A stretch of DNA of 46,363 nt from Nitrospirota bacterium. Its GTDB lineage: Bacteria > Nitrospirota > Nitrospiria > SBBL01 > JAADHI01. Both the position numbers and the translations under genes were made by a program. Below the pieces are notes generated by a model. That model searched no databases, was not told where the DNA came from, and was given only the letters and a program-made list of their open reading frames with translations. Each line of letters starts with the position of its first letter. Position 1 is the first letter of the stretch. Location of the stretch: assembly GCA_029261155.1 (NCBI GenBank), contig JAJDBW010000049.1:1-46363 (forward strand), in the 5' to 3' direction. Positions 1 to 9,176 of this stretch are shown here, in pieces.

Positions 1-459
1 ACTTATAACTTAGGAACCCATTATTCCTGGATTAGCGGGAACAAAGTTGTGGACATTCGATATACGGACTTGCAAAAAGTAAAACCTGAGCCTTTAGAAA
101 TCGTCAATGCATATTTGCAGAAGCATCCAAGCACCGTCCCAACAATGGTAATGGACAATGCCCGCAGCGAACAATGGATCAAAAACGAAATGGCGCGGCG
201 TTTGTGGCTGGGGGATAAATGGTTCCTACAAATCCAAACCGGCAAGGCCACGCAAGACAAAGTGCTGCGCGAAGCCCTCGATCACATGAATGTGTTCTTG
301 GATTATCGCGACAAATACTTCGGCGTCGGGAGTAGTGGCGAAAAACGCGCCCTCTCCGTCGCCCTGCAAGCCAAAGACGGCGGCACCATCAAAGCCAAAT
401 TCACCGAATACAAAGCCTGGTGGGAAGTGAATAAAGGCAAGGCCATTGTGTTGCCCTGA
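1..459 (+). CDS. 3' end of an unrecognised protein gene (cut by window edge)
   Basis: The reading frame has no stop codon between base 1 and the TGA ending at 459, so this is most likely the C-terminal part of a longer gene that begins before the window. A GTG at 49 could be an internal or an alternative start, but no clear ribosome binding site precedes it. The visible 152 residues are soluble, with a charged helical stretch and a Trp-rich end (residues YKAWWEVNKG). There is no signal peptide, membrane segment or metal motif in the visible part. I do not recognise the family and assign no function. Confidence 0.6.
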   Translation, partial: TYNLGTHYSWISGNKVVDIRYTDLQKVKPEPLEIVNAYLQKHPSTVPTMVMDNARSEQWIKNEMARRLWLGDKWFLQIQTGKATQDKVLREALDHMNVFLDYRDKYFGVGSSGEKRALSVALQAKDGGTIKAKFTEYKAWWEVNKGKAIVLP

Positions 460-560
460 GGAAAGACCTGTGTTCATTTTGAAGTGCTGTTCAATCTCAT
501 CTTTCCTTTCCCGCGAATTTGAATATCCACACAAAAAAAGCTTATAGTTGAAGCAGTTTC

Positions 561-660
561 AGGCGCGACGCAAGGCGTGATGTATCATCGGCGGGCCCGT
601 CCCCAGGCGCTTCGAAGTGACCTGCCTTTGAAAAACGCCGTCAGTCGCTGGGGAGACGTG
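561..660 (+). other. candidate structured RNA leader upstream of the LtaS-like gene
   Basis: Three short helices sit in a row in the 235-bp gap. ACGC-AAG-GCGT (568-578) and GATG-TAT-CATC (579-589) are perfect hairpins. CCCCAGGCG (601-609) can pair with CGCTGGGG (646-653) with a single bulged G. The element ends about 35 bp before the GTG start of the next gene on the same strand. I could not match it to a riboswitch class I know, so its role as a leader RNA is inference. Confidence 0.3.
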
Positions 661-694
661 AGACCCTGCATTTCTGAAAAACAAGAAACCATGC

Positions 695-2758
695 GTGAGC
701 CCGTCTTTATTGAGCCATAATTTTTCTGCAAAACACTTTTCGAAGCTTCCCAAAATCCTGCAATTTATTGTCGTGTATGTCGGTAGCCTGACGGCTGTGT
801 TTGTGGCCTTGCGCTGGGTTTTCTGGATGGTATACGACGATGTGAAGGCGCCGCTTTCGACGCCCGATTTTATTCACGCGATGTGGCTGGGTTTTCGCTT
901 CGATCTTCGTATCGCCATTGCGACAATCTTGCCCCTGTTTTTTGTGGGGTGGATTAAGGGTCTAAATCCATTTCAATCCAAAATATCCCGGGCCTTTTGG
1001 CATGTCTATTTAACGCTTGTTTTCACGGTCATCGCCCTTTCTTACATCGTCGATTTCGGCCACTTTGCCTATTTGAATTCCCGACTCAATTTCACGGCTA
1101 GCCGCTTTTTGGAAAATGCAGCCATCTCTGCAAGCATGGTTTGGGAGAGCTATCCTGTCTTGTGGATTTTAGCGGCCTACATCGCTTCCGTCTGTCTGTT
1201 CGTCTGGTCCATTAATCGCTTGCACGCGTGGGTGTCGAAACAGCCTTCAATAAAATTAAAGGCGCGGCAGGGCGTGCTGGTGGGCCTCAGTTCTTTTTTG
1301 CTGGTCGCTTTGGGTGCGCACAGCAAGTTTTCGCAATACCCGCTGCGCTGGTCGGAGGCGGCCTTTAGTCAACACCCCTTCGCGGCACAGCTCAGCTATA
1401 ACCCGCTGCACTATTTTTTCGATACCTGGAAAAATGGCCGGATAAATTTCGATCTTGAGGCGACACGAAGCCACTACGAGGTGATGGCCGAATTCCTTGG
1501 CGTAAAAGATAAAGATCCTATGGCCTTAAACTACCAGCGCGACATCCCGGCCTCCAAAGGCATCGAGGGAAAACCGAACCTTGTCTTGATCTTGGTCGAG
1601 TCTTATGCCACGTATAAAACATCGCTCTCCGGCAATCCGCTCAATGCCACGCCCTTCACCCAGAAATTAGCCGATGAAGGCTATTATTTTAAAAACTTTT
1701 TTACCCCGTCCACCGGAACGGCGCGTTCGGTCTTTACCACCATCACCGGCATGCCCGATGTGGAGCTGCATGGCACCTCGAGCCGCAATCCCCTCGTCGT
1801 CGATCAGCACAGCATTATGAATCAGTTTGAGGGTTACGAGAAATACTATTTTATTGGGGGCTCGGCGTCCTGGGGAAATATTCGCGGGATCTTAACGAAA
1901 AACATCGAGAACCTCCATCTCTATGAAGAAGGCGATTACGGCTCGCCTCGCAACGATGTCTGGGGCATCTCCGATATCGATCTCTTTCGTGAGGCCCATG
2001 CGGTGTTGGAAAAAGAGACCAAGCCTTTTATCGCCGTCATTCAAACCTCCGGCAACCATCGGCCCTATACTATTCCGGAAGAGCGCTATGGTTTTGAGCT
2101 GAAACCTTTAAACAAGGAGAAGGCCCTGCGTTACGGTTTTCTTCATGAGGAGGATTACAACGCTTATCGCTTAGTCGATTATGCCATGGAACATTTTGTT
2201 GGCCTCAGCAAGAATGCGGGCTATGACAAAAACACAATCTTTGCCTTATGGGGCGATCATGGCAGTGACGGGTTTGCCGGCGAGCATGTCCCGAAAGGCG
2301 AGAGCGCGTCTTACCTCAACCTGGGATCCTACCGCGTTCCCTTCGTGATTTGGGCACCCGACTTGATTAAAATCCCAAAGGTTTTTGATACGGTGATGTC
2401 GGAGGTGGACGTCCTGCCGAGCCTTGCACGCTTGATCGGTCAGCCCTATACGGCCACGACCATGGGCCGCGATATCTTCGATGAACGCTATGTCGATAGG
2501 CGCTACGCCTTTACGATCGCCCATTCCAATCCGCCCCGTATTGGGATGGTCGGAGCGGACTATTATTTTCACATGCTTTCGGATGGCACGCAGGCCGGTT
2601 TGTATGATATACATAGTGACAAGCCACTGGAAGATCAGAGTCCAAAACATCCGGACTTGGCGCTACGATTAAAAAGCCTGTCTTTGGCCTACTACACAAC
2701 AAGCCAGTACATGCTCCACCATAATAAGCAAGCGCAGGTGAAACCGCCTAAATTTTAG
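695..2758 (+). CDS. LtaS/OpgB-like sulfatase-fold membrane phosphoglycerol (or phosphoethanolamine) transferase
   Basis: A 687-residue membrane enzyme. About five hydrophobic helices lie in residues 20-210 (roughly 20-45, 68-88, 103-122, 153-172 and 192-208), followed by a large extracytoplasmic sulfatase-type domain from about residue 294. Likely metal and nucleophile residues are Glu302 in LVESY, Thr342 in the GTARS loop and the Asp-His pair in ALWGDHG, matching the lipoteichoic acid synthase/OpgB arrangement. In a Gram-negative cell such enzymes move phosphoglycerol or phosphoethanolamine onto periplasmic glucans or lipids; the substrate here is unknown. The start is GTG 695, chosen because it keeps the N-terminal charged region before the first helix; TTG 710 is an alternative. 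A membrane-anchored phosphatase gene follows after 63 bp. Confidence 0.85.
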   Translation: MSPSLLSHNFSAKHFSKLPKILQFIVVYVGSLTAVFVALRWVFWMVYDDVKAPLSTPDFIHAMWLGFRFDLRIAIATILPLFFVGWIKGLNPFQSKISRAFWHVYLTLVFTVIALSYIVDFGHFAYLNSRLNFTASRFLENAAISASMVWESYPVLWILAAYIASVCLFVWSINRLHAWVSKQPSIKLKARQGVLVGLSSFLLVALGAHSKFSQYPLRWSEAAFSQHPFAAQLSYNPLHYFFDTWKNGRINFDLEATRSHYEVMAEFLGVKDKDPMALNYQRDIPASKGIEGKPNLVLILVESYATYKTSLSGNPLNATPFTQKLADEGYYFKNFFTPSTGTARSVFTTITGMPDVELHGTSSRNPLVVDQHSIMNQFEGYEKYYFIGGSASWGNIRGILTKNIENLHLYEEGDYGSPRNDVWGISDIDLFREAHAVLEKETKPFIAVIQTSGNHRPYTIPEERYGFELKPLNKEKALRYGFLHEEDYNAYRLVDYAMEHFVGLSKNAGYDKNTIFALWGDHGSDGFAGEHVPKGESASYLNLGSYRVPFVIWAPDLIKIPKVFDTVMSEVDVLPSLARLIGQPYTATTMGRDIFDERYVDRRYAFTIAHSNPPRIGMVGADYYFHMLSDGTQAGLYDIHSDKPLEDQSPKHPDLALRLKSLSLAYYTTSQYMLHHNKQAQVKPPKF

Positions 2759-2821
2759 GGCGATTGGTGCCCCTTTGATGATTGAGAGAAGTTCATAAAA
2801 AAAGCCGCAAAAATATTTCTA

Positions 2822-3436
2822 TTGGTCGCCGCGCTCTGGGGCATTCCCTACGTTTGGTGGGTCCATTTTAATTACCGTTTTGCCACCGTGGTCGAGAACA
2901 AGGTCTATAAGTCGGGGGCGATCCCGCCCGAGGAGATCGCCGATTACATTAACGAGCACAAGATCAAAACAGTTGTCGATTTAAGGCACCCTCAGCTCCA
3001 CGATGCCTTAAATCCTGCGAACCAGGATGACATTGATCGGGAAAAGGAAGCCATCGCAAAATTGCAGGGCGTCCGGCATATCAATATCCCCTCCGATCAA
3101 GTCCCCACCCAAGAAACCTTAGCGCGATTTTTTGAGGTGATGGACGATAAAATGGCCTATCCCGTACTGATCCACTGCGTGCACGGCACCGGCAGGGCGA
3201 TGATCTATTCCGCCTTGTATCGAATCGAATATGAAGGCTATTCGAATGAGGATGCAAGAGCAAAGACCCGGTTTGTCCTTTACAGAAGTAGCTTCGATAA
3301 AGGAAAAGGCAAAGGGGATTTTTTAATCAACTACAAGCCGAGAAAAGAAGGCCCCGAAAGCACTTTGAATGGGATGGATCTAAAAAAAATCGAATCGCTA
3401 AACCTTTTTAAGCCGATCTTGCACGTGTTCTCCTAA
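2822..3436 (+). CDS. membrane-anchored dual-specificity/tyrosine phosphatase-like protein
   Basis: The protein carries the Cys-X5-Arg phosphatase signature HCVHGTGRA and an upstream general-acid-type region (TVVDLRHP, then a conserved Asp in IPSDQ), as in small dual-specificity phosphatases. One hydrophobic segment at the N-terminus (VAALWGIPYVWWVHF) suggests an inner-membrane anchor. The TTG at 2822 is the first standard start, but it removes the positively charged lead-in. The frame stays open back to 2786 and reads IKKAAKIFL just upstream, beginning at an ATA codon (2795) that is preceded by GAGAGAAG. The real start may therefore be a rare ATA, or a mutated ATG. It lies downstream of the LtaS-like gene, so it may act on the same lipid or glycan pathway (inference). 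Confidence 0.7.
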   Translation: MVAALWGIPYVWWVHFNYRFATVVENKVYKSGAIPPEEIADYINEHKIKTVVDLRHPQLHDALNPANQDDIDREKEAIAKLQGVRHINIPSDQVPTQETLARFFEVMDDKMAYPVLIHCVHGTGRAMIYSALYRIEYEGYSNEDARAKTRFVLYRSSFDKGKGKGDFLINYKPRKEGPESTLNGMDLKKIESLNLFKPILHVFS

Positions 3437-3590
3437 AAAAACCGAAACCCTATTCCCCCCGGCCTGATCCCCCTTTCGACACGACACCCTTTCTTAAACA
3501 TCCAAAGAGAGGGCATTCATCCGCATCTCGATTCTCGGCATTGGGTTGAGGTTATGGGTCGGATTTCGTCGCTTGAGTATGAGATGCGCT

Positions 3591-4946
3591 TTAGCGAATT
3601 GCAGCCAGCCCTTCCACCAAGCGCTTGATGTCGTCGCTTCGGTGTTTTTCCGTGAGGCAAATTAAGAGGTGATTTTGTAACTCGGGGAAATAACTTCCGA
3701 GATCGATGCCTCCGAAGATGTCTTTGGCCAACAGTTTTTCAAGGATCTCCGAGACGGGTCTATCGGTTTTGACGACGAACTCTTTGAAAAAAGGATACGG
3801 GAAGGCCGCGTGGAAACCGGGAAGCGCTGTGATCTGTTCAAAGGCTTCGTGAGATTTTGCAATGCAAAGGCGGGCGACTTCGTTCAAGCCCTGCTTGCCG
3901 AGCGTGGCAAGATAAACAGCGGCGGCCAAGGCATTGAGGGCCTGATTGGTGCAAATATTCGAGGTTGCCCGTTCGCGCTTAATGTGTTGCTCGCGCGTCT
4001 GCAGGGTGAGGCAGAATCCCGGCCGCCCTTGGACATCGACCGTCGCGCCCACAATGCGTCCGGGGATCTGGCGGACCATGGATTGCCGTGTCGCAAAAAA
4101 ACCCACATAAGGTCCGCCGTAACTTATGGCATTGCCCAGGGCTTGGCCTTCCCCCACGGCGATGTCGGCGCCGTATTCGCCGGGGGTTTTTAAAACGCCC
4201 AGAGAAATCGGATCCACCGCCATCACCAATAGGCCCCCCTTCGCATGGACTTTTTCCGCAAAGGCTTCGGCTTCTTCCAGGTGACCCAAAAAATTTGGCT
4301 GCTGAATAAGGACGGCGGCGACGCTTTCGTCCATCGCGCTTTCAAAGGCGGCCATGGCAAGGCGGCCTTCATCCAAATCGATTTCCTTGACTAGCGTATT
4401 CGGCAAGCCGGAGAGATAGGTTTTGAGTACCTGTCGATAGTGAGGATGGACGGAGCGGGCGACGAGGATGGTATTGCGCTTTGTTACGCGCATGGCCATT
4501 AAGGCCCCTTCGGCCAAGGCGGAGGCGCCGTCGTAGAGCGAAGCACCGGAGACATCCATGTCGGTCAATTGGCAGATCATGCTTTGATATTCGTAAATCG
4601 TTTGCAGTAAGCCCTGGCTCAACTCGGCTTGGTAGGGCGTGTAGGCCGTGTAGAACTCCGAGCGGCCGATCACGTGGCCGACCGTGCTGGGAATGAAGTG
4701 ATCGTAGCTGCCGCCGCCGAGGAAGGAAAGGGTGTCGGAGGCGTTGCGATTTTTATTGGCCAGCGCGGCCATTTCGCGTTTCAATTCCATCTGCGAGAGC
4801 GGCGCAGGTAAATTCAGCGGGCGCTTTAAACGAAAGCCACTCGGAATTTCCAGCAGATCGTCAAAAGAAGCCGCGCCGATAGCCGCGAGCATTTCCGCCT
4901 CTTCCTTGGGGGTGTTGGGGATGTATTCGAAATTCTCATCACGCAT
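3591..4946 (-). CDS. gcvPA: glycine dehydrogenase (decarboxylating) subunit 1, P-protein alpha
   Basis: At 451 residues this matches the N-terminal half of the pyridoxal-phosphate P-protein of the glycine cleavage system in organisms that encode it as two subunits. Typical stretches are FLGGGSYDHFIPS near residue 75, YTPYQAELSQG and LYDGASALAEGALMA. The two-subunit enzyme decarboxylates glycine and passes the aminomethyl group to lipoyl-GcvH. Its ATG overlaps the gcvT stop by one base (TAATG), so the two are probably translationally coupled. The partner genes gcvPB and gcvH are not next to it: the next gene downstream is on the opposite strand. They must lie elsewhere for the system to work. 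Confidence 0.93.
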   Translation of the reverse strand: MRDENFEYIPNTPKEEAEMLAAIGAASFDDLLEIPSGFRLKRPLNLPAPLSQMELKREMAALANKNRNASDTLSFLGGGSYDHFIPSTVGHVIGRSEFYTAYTPYQAELSQGLLQTIYEYQSMICQLTDMDVSGASLYDGASALAEGALMAMRVTKRNTILVARSVHPHYRQVLKTYLSGLPNTLVKEIDLDEGRLAMAAFESAMDESVAAVLIQQPNFLGHLEEAEAFAEKVHAKGGLLVMAVDPISLGVLKTPGEYGADIAVGEGQALGNAISYGGPYVGFFATRQSMVRQIPGRIVGATVDVQGRPGFCLTLQTREQHIKRERATSNICTNQALNALAAAVYLATLGKQGLNEVARLCIAKSHEAFEQITALPGFHAAFPYPFFKEFVVKTDRPVSEILEKLLAKDIFGGIDLGSYFPELQNHLLICLTEKHRSDDIKRLVEGLAAIR

Positions 4947-6040
4947 TAGTGTCCTACCTTTTTCCTTTTATAAAAGGGTGTTTTTACAATTACCGCCATC
5001 GCGCCCTTTCCGCGAATGTCGATGAGGATCTCCGTGCCTTCTTCACAAAAATGACTGTCCACATGGGCCATGCCGATGCCTTTTCTTAGGGACGGCGAAT
5101 GGTTGCCGGAGGTCACCTTGCCGATTTCTTTCTGTTCGGAATAGACCAATAAGCCCTCGCGCGGAACGCCTCTCGATAAAAGTTCGAAGCCCACCAGCTT
5201 ACGGGCAATGCCTTTATTTTGTTGCGCGATTAGGGCTTCTTTGCCGATAAAGTCTTTGTTGAAATCGATAAAGCGGGCGAGGTCGGCTTCGAGGGGCGTG
5301 GTGTGCTCGTCCATTTCATGGCCGTAGAGGGGATAGCCCATCTCCAAGCGCAAGGTGTCGCGTGCGCCTAGGCCCGCCGGTTTTATTTCGAAGGGTGCGC
5401 CCGCCGTCATGAGGGCCTGCCAGAGGGTTTCCGCAGCGTCGGCCGGAACCACCAGTTCGTAACCTTTTTCGCCGGTGTAGCCGGTTCGCGCCACCAAAAG
5501 CGAAACACCGTTTTCGGTCGAGGCCGCAATAAATTTTCGAAGGGGGATTTCTTCTTTCAAGGGAAGGGCCTTAGAGAGGATGTCCCAGGACCTCGGCCCT
5601 TGCAGGGCAATTAAGGCCGTCTGCTCGCTCTGGTCTTCGATCTGCGGACCGTTCTTGGCCCGATGCTGCTTGATCCATCGGAGGTCTTTCGCGCGGTTGC
5701 TCGCGTTGACGATAACCAGGTAGTCGTTGCTGCCCTTCTTATAAATATAAATGTCATCGATGATTCCGCCCTGCTCATTCAGCAGCATGGAATATTGTGC
5801 GCCGCCCTTTTTGAGTGCGTGAATGGGTCCGGGCGTGATCTTTTCCATGTAGTCGTCGGCGCCTTCGCCAAAAACGGCGAAGCGGCCCATGTGGCTGACA
5901 TCGAATAAGCCCGCCGCATGCCGGACGCTTCGATGTTCGTCGGTCACTCCGGAATACGATAGGGGCATCTCCCATCCGGCGAAAGGGACGATTTTGGCCT
6001 GGAGCTTCTGGTGTATTTCAAAAAGGGGTGTTCGTTTCAT
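4946..6040 (-). CDS. gcvT: aminomethyltransferase, glycine cleavage system T-protein
   Basis: A 364-residue folate-dependent enzyme that takes the aminomethyl group from GcvH, releases ammonia and makes 5,10-methylenetetrahydrofolate. The start (MKRTPLFEIHQKLQAKIVPF, then AGWEMPL), the FDVSHMG segment and ARTGYTGEKGYE are hallmark T-protein sequences. Length is normal for the family. The ATG is preceded by GGAGT. It lies 72 bp after livF on the same strand and is coupled to gcvPA by a one-base stop/start overlap. No glycine riboswitch is visible in the 72-bp gap, so transcription may read through from livGF. Confidence 0.95.
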   Translation of the reverse strand: MKRTPLFEIHQKLQAKIVPFAGWEMPLSYSGVTDEHRSVRHAAGLFDVSHMGRFAVFGEGADDYMEKITPGPIHALKKGGAQYSMLLNEQGGIIDDIYIYKKGSNDYLVIVNASNRAKDLRWIKQHRAKNGPQIEDQSEQTALIALQGPRSWDILSKALPLKEEIPLRKFIAASTENGVSLLVARTGYTGEKGYELVVPADAAETLWQALMTAGAPFEIKPAGLGARDTLRLEMGYPLYGHEMDEHTTPLEADLARFIDFNKDFIGKEALIAQQNKGIARKLVGFELLSRGVPREGLLVYSEQKEIGKVTSGNHSPSLRKGIGMAHVDSHFCEEGTEILIDIRGKGAMAVIVKTPFYKRKKVGH

Positions 6041-6112
6041 TGTGACTCCAACACTGAGATGCGCTGCGACGTGGCTGGGCCGATAAGCCGGGTTTCACGC
6101 GATAGTTCTCGC

Positions 6113-6826
6113 TTAGGCGGAGGAGATGCCTAAGTAGGACGACTGAACCGCTTCGTTTTGCAGCAGGTCAGCGGCGCGATCTTCTAGAACGATTTGCCCC
6201 GTTTCCATCACGTAACCGCGATGGGCTAAGGATAAAGCGGCACGGGCGTTTTGTTCGACCAAGAGGATGGTGATGCCTTCCCGGCTGATCCGTTGTATCA
6301 TCTCAAAAATCTTCTCAACCATCAAGGGGGAAAGTCCCAAAGAGGGCTCATCGAGGATTAAAAGTTTCGGTCGCGCCATCAGGGCGCGTCCAATAGCCAG
6401 CATTTGCTGCTCGCCGCCGCTCAAGGTGCCTCCTCTTTGGGTGGCCCGTTCCTTCAACAGCGGGAAAAGGCCGTAGACCCGGGCGAGATCGTCTTGGCTT
6501 TGTTGGCCGTCGCCCTGTAAATAGGCGCCCATTTCCAAGTTTTCCAAGACGGAAAGCCTTGGAAAGATCCGTCGGCCTTCGGGGACATGGGAGAGGCCTT
6601 TTTCGACAATTTTGTGGGGCGGCAATGTGGAGATTTCCTCGCCCTGAAAGCGGATGCTGCCCGATTGTGCCGGAACAATGCCGGAAATGGCCATTAAGGT
6701 CGTCGTTTTTCCCGCACCGTTGGCGCCGATGATGGCCACGACTTCTCCTTCGTCAATGGTCAGGGAAATCCCCTTTAAGACGGTCACGAGGTTGTAGCCG
6801 GCATGGAGGTTTTCGATTGTCAGCAT
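6113..6826 (-). CDS. livF: branched-chain amino acid ABC transporter ATP-binding protein LivF
   Basis: A 237-residue ABC ATPase with Walker A GANGAGKTT near residue 35, signature LSGGEQQMLAIGRAL and Walker B LLILDEPSLGL. The LivF pattern is clear, including HVPEGRRIFPRLSVLENLEMGA. It normally pairs with LivG on the cytoplasmic side of the LivHM permease to import branched-chain or other hydrophobic amino acids. Its start overlaps the end of livG by 7 bp. No livH, livM or binding-protein gene is present nearby, so this is only the ATPase half of the transporter. Gene identity is secure; the transported substrate is not. Confidence 0.92.
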   Translation of the reverse strand: MLTIENLHAGYNLVTVLKGISLTIDEGEVVAIIGANGAGKTTTLMAISGIVPAQSGSIRFQGEEISTLPPHKIVEKGLSHVPEGRRIFPRLSVLENLEMGAYLQGDGQQSQDDLARVYGLFPLLKERATQRGGTLSGGEQQMLAIGRALMARPKLLILDEPSLGLSPLMVEKIFEMIQRISREGITILLVEQNARAALSLAHRGYVMETGQIVLEDRAADLLQNEAVQSSYLGISSA

Positions 6827-7644
6827 GAGGGTGGGTTTTTGGCGGTCGTGGACGCGGCCTTTGCATCTGGCGTTGAAGCTTGTGCCCCCAGGTAGGCCTC
6901 GATGACCCTTGGGTTCTGTTGCACCGCCGCCGCATCGCCTTCAGCGATTTTTTCGCCGTGATCCAAAACAATAATGTGGTCCGAAATGCCCATGACCATC
7001 TGCATGTTGTGTTCAATTAAAAAAGGGGTCACGCCCCGCTCGCGAATTTTTCCGATGAGGCTCATCAGGGCCTGGGTTTCTTGGGGATTCATCCCTGCCG
7101 CCGGTTCGTCGAGCAGCAGCAGCATGGGGTCCGAGGCCAGGGCGCGGGCGATTTCGAGCCGGCGTTGATCGCCATAGGCCAGGTGTCGGGAGAGGCGCTT
7201 GTGGTGCCGCGACAAGCCCACAAAGTCGAGTAATTGACGCGCCTTATCTTGGAGGTCGTTCTCCTGATTGCAAAAGTTTCGCCCTTTGAAAAGGGCGCCG
7301 ACGAAGGTGCGCACAAGGGGCCGCGCCGTTTGGATGTAGCGGCCGACCATGACGTTTTCGAGCACGGTCATTTCGGAAAAAAGGCGGATATTTTGGAAGG
7401 TCCGTGCAATCCCGCAGCGGGTAATTTGAAAGGGCTTGAGGCCGGTAATCTCCTTGCTGCCGAAGACGATGCGGCCCGAAGTGGGGGATAGCATACCCGT
7501 AATGCAATTGAAAAAGGTGGTCTTGCCCGCACCGTTTGGTCCAATGAGGCTGTGCACTTCCCCTTTTTCAAGGATAAGGTCAATGCCTTCGAGTGCCTTT
7601 AAGCCTTCAAAGCGCTTCGCCAGACCTTCGATTTTTAGAAACAT
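6820..7644 (-). CDS. livG: branched-chain amino acid ABC transporter ATP-binding protein LivG
   Basis: An ABC ATPase of 274 residues from the chosen start, with Walker A GPNGAGKTTFFN, the LivG-type signature HLAYGDQRRLEIARAL and Walker B LLLLDEPAAGMNP. I chose ATG 7644 (MFLKIEGLAKRF) because it matches the usual LivG N-terminus. The frame is open for another 39 codons up to 7761, but that extension (MKCKALMRDS...) does not resemble the family. ATG 7656 is a second possibility. It overlaps livF by 7 bp. It is the first gene of the livG-livF-gcvT-gcvPA run, with a 230-bp divergent region in front, so the promoter should lie there. Confidence 0.9.
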   Translation of the reverse strand: MFLKIEGLAKRFEGLKALEGIDLILEKGEVHSLIGPNGAGKTTFFNCITGMLSPTSGRIVFGSKEITGLKPFQITRCGIARTFQNIRLFSEMTVLENVMVGRYIQTARPLVRTFVGALFKGRNFCNQENDLQDKARQLLDFVGLSRHHKRLSRHLAYGDQRRLEIARALASDPMLLLLDEPAAGMNPQETQALMSLIGKIRERGVTPFLIEHNMQMVMGISDHIIVLDHGEKIAEGDAAAVQQNPRVIEAYLGAQASTPDAKAASTTAKNPPSC

Positions 7645-7877
7645 ACGGTCTCTCATTTCCAGGAAACTCAGCGATGTTACCAAGCCGGCAGAGACCTTAT
7701 CATAGGGGAAAATAGGGGTCAACCAGCCGAGGCTATCTCGCATTAATGCCTTGCATTTCATGGTGTTGCAAGATATCGTTTTTTGAGATTGGGCTGTCGC
7801 TGAGTCCTATTGACCCCGTGTCGATAAAAGGTTACTCTAGAAACATTACGCGAAATACGCACCCCATTGGATAGGCA

Positions 7878-8519
7878 ATGCGCACAACGAGTTTCTTTTT
7901 TCTTTTTTCTGCAATGCTGTTCTTTCCCCTGGCGCTTCAAGGCGAAGGCGCGCCGGGCACCCTTTGGACCGGGACCATCGTTCCCCATCCTGCCACGCCT
8001 GAAGTGTTTTCCGATACCCCGACGCCTGTTCGCATTCGAGTCGTCAACCACGGAGAAAAGAAGGTCTATCTGCAGGGCTTTCGCCAAGGCGCGTCGAAAA
8101 AAGTGCACTTCTTTTTTTATCACCGGCAGCAGGGCCGTGGGTGGAAACCCTTTTTCGAATCACTGCCTTGTAACCATCCCACCTGCCAAAACCTCCACGT
8201 CATCGGCAAGCGCTGCGGCCAAGCCGCGCCGCATGTTGTTCGATTGGGACCGGCGGGGAGTGCCAACGCCATAAAAGAATTCGAATGGAGCGGCTTACTT
8301 TATCAACAGGTCGAAGCCATACAAAAGAAACGCGAGCGGCGTTATTGTTATCGAGGCTGGGTGCCGAAAGGTGGGGAAATCCGGATCGAGATGGAGTATT
8401 CGGACACGGTCCAACACGATAAAAACAACAATCTTACGATTGGCGGTCGACGTCACACCGCCATCGAATTTTCCCTCCCACCGACCCAAGCGGTTTATGA
8501 ATTTGGCTTGGGCAGTTAG
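7878..8519 (+). CDS. secreted protein of unknown function
   Basis: A 213-residue protein with a clear signal peptide (hydrophobic residues 5-19, FFFLFSAMLFFPLAL, then a small-residue cleavage zone). The mature part is rich in beta-type and aromatic segments and contains about four cysteines (in LPCNHPTCQN, GKRCG and RRYCYRG), which would suit periplasmic disulphides. I do not recognise the family. It stands alone: livG is divergent upstream and folE is convergent downstream. Confidence 0.65.
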   Translation: MRTTSFFFLFSAMLFFPLALQGEGAPGTLWTGTIVPHPATPEVFSDTPTPVRIRVVNHGEKKVYLQGFRQGASKKVHFFFYHRQQGRGWKPFFESLPCNHPTCQNLHVIGKRCGQAAPHVVRLGPAGSANAIKEFEWSGLLYQQVEAIQKKRERRYCYRGWVPKGGEIRIEMEYSDTVQHDKNNNLTIGGRRHTAIEFSLPPTQAVYEFGLGS

Positions 8520-8619
8520 CCGAGATAAGCCGAAGGTTCATTCAATTAAAGGCGACGTTCTCTAAGCCGACTCTTCTTACCAATAACTCAGTGTGTCTAG
8601 ATTGTCGGGGTTTGTCTTA

Positions 8620-9165
8620 CTAGTCGCTTCGGATGAGTTCAAGGAATTCCGATCGCGCCTTGGGGTCGGTTTTAAAGACGCCGAGCATGGCGCTGGTGAC
8701 GGCCTTCGAAGATTGTTTTTGCACGCCCCGCATCATCATGCAGAGATGCTGGGCCTCGATGACCACGGCCACGCCGTGAGGATGAATGTGGTTTAAAATC
8801 GCTTCGGCGATTTGGCAGGTAAGTTGTTCTTGAATTTGCAGGCGTCGGCTGAAGATTTCGACGACGCGTGGCAATTTGCTGAGGCCCACGACCTTTTTGT
8901 TAGGCAGATAAGCGACGTGACACTTACCGAAGAAGGGAAGCAAGTGGTGTTCGCAGAGCGAAAAAAACTGAATGTCTTTGACGATGACCATCTCCTCACT
9001 CGAAATCGAAAAGAAGGCGTCGTTCAGTACGGTATCGATATTTTGCTCGTAGCCTTTGGTTAAAAATTTGTAAGATTTTTCGACGCGTGCCGGTGTGTCT
9101 TTTAAGCCCTCTCGCTGGGGGTCTTCGCCGAGTTCAAGGAGCATTTTTTCAATCAATTCCTTCAT
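8620..9165 (-). CDS. folE: GTP cyclohydrolase I
   Basis: A 181-residue type I GTP cyclohydrolase, which converts GTP to 7,8-dihydroneopterin triphosphate for folate and pterin synthesis. The zinc ligands are visible as Cys71 and His74 in [13 protein letters not shown] and Cys142 in [10 protein letters not shown]. The motif [20 protein letters not shown] is diagnostic. It is the last gene of the minus-strand set hemQ-like/trxB/Xaa-Pro peptidase/folE, 11 bp after the peptidase, and its start has an AGGAG-type ribosome binding site. Methylenetetrahydrofolate from the nearby glycine cleavage genes gives only a loose pathway link. Confidence 0.96.
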   Translation of the reverse strand: MKELIEKMLLELGEDPQREGLKDTPARVEKSYKFLTKGYEQNIDTVLNDAFFSISSEEMVIVKDIQFFSLCEHHLLPFFGKCHVAYLPNKKVVGLSKLPRVVEIFSRRLQIQEQLTCQIAEAILNHIHPHGVAVVIEAQHLCMMMRGVQKQSSKAVTSAMLGVFKTDPKARSEFLELIRSD

Positions 9166-9176
9166 GAGGTCTCCTA

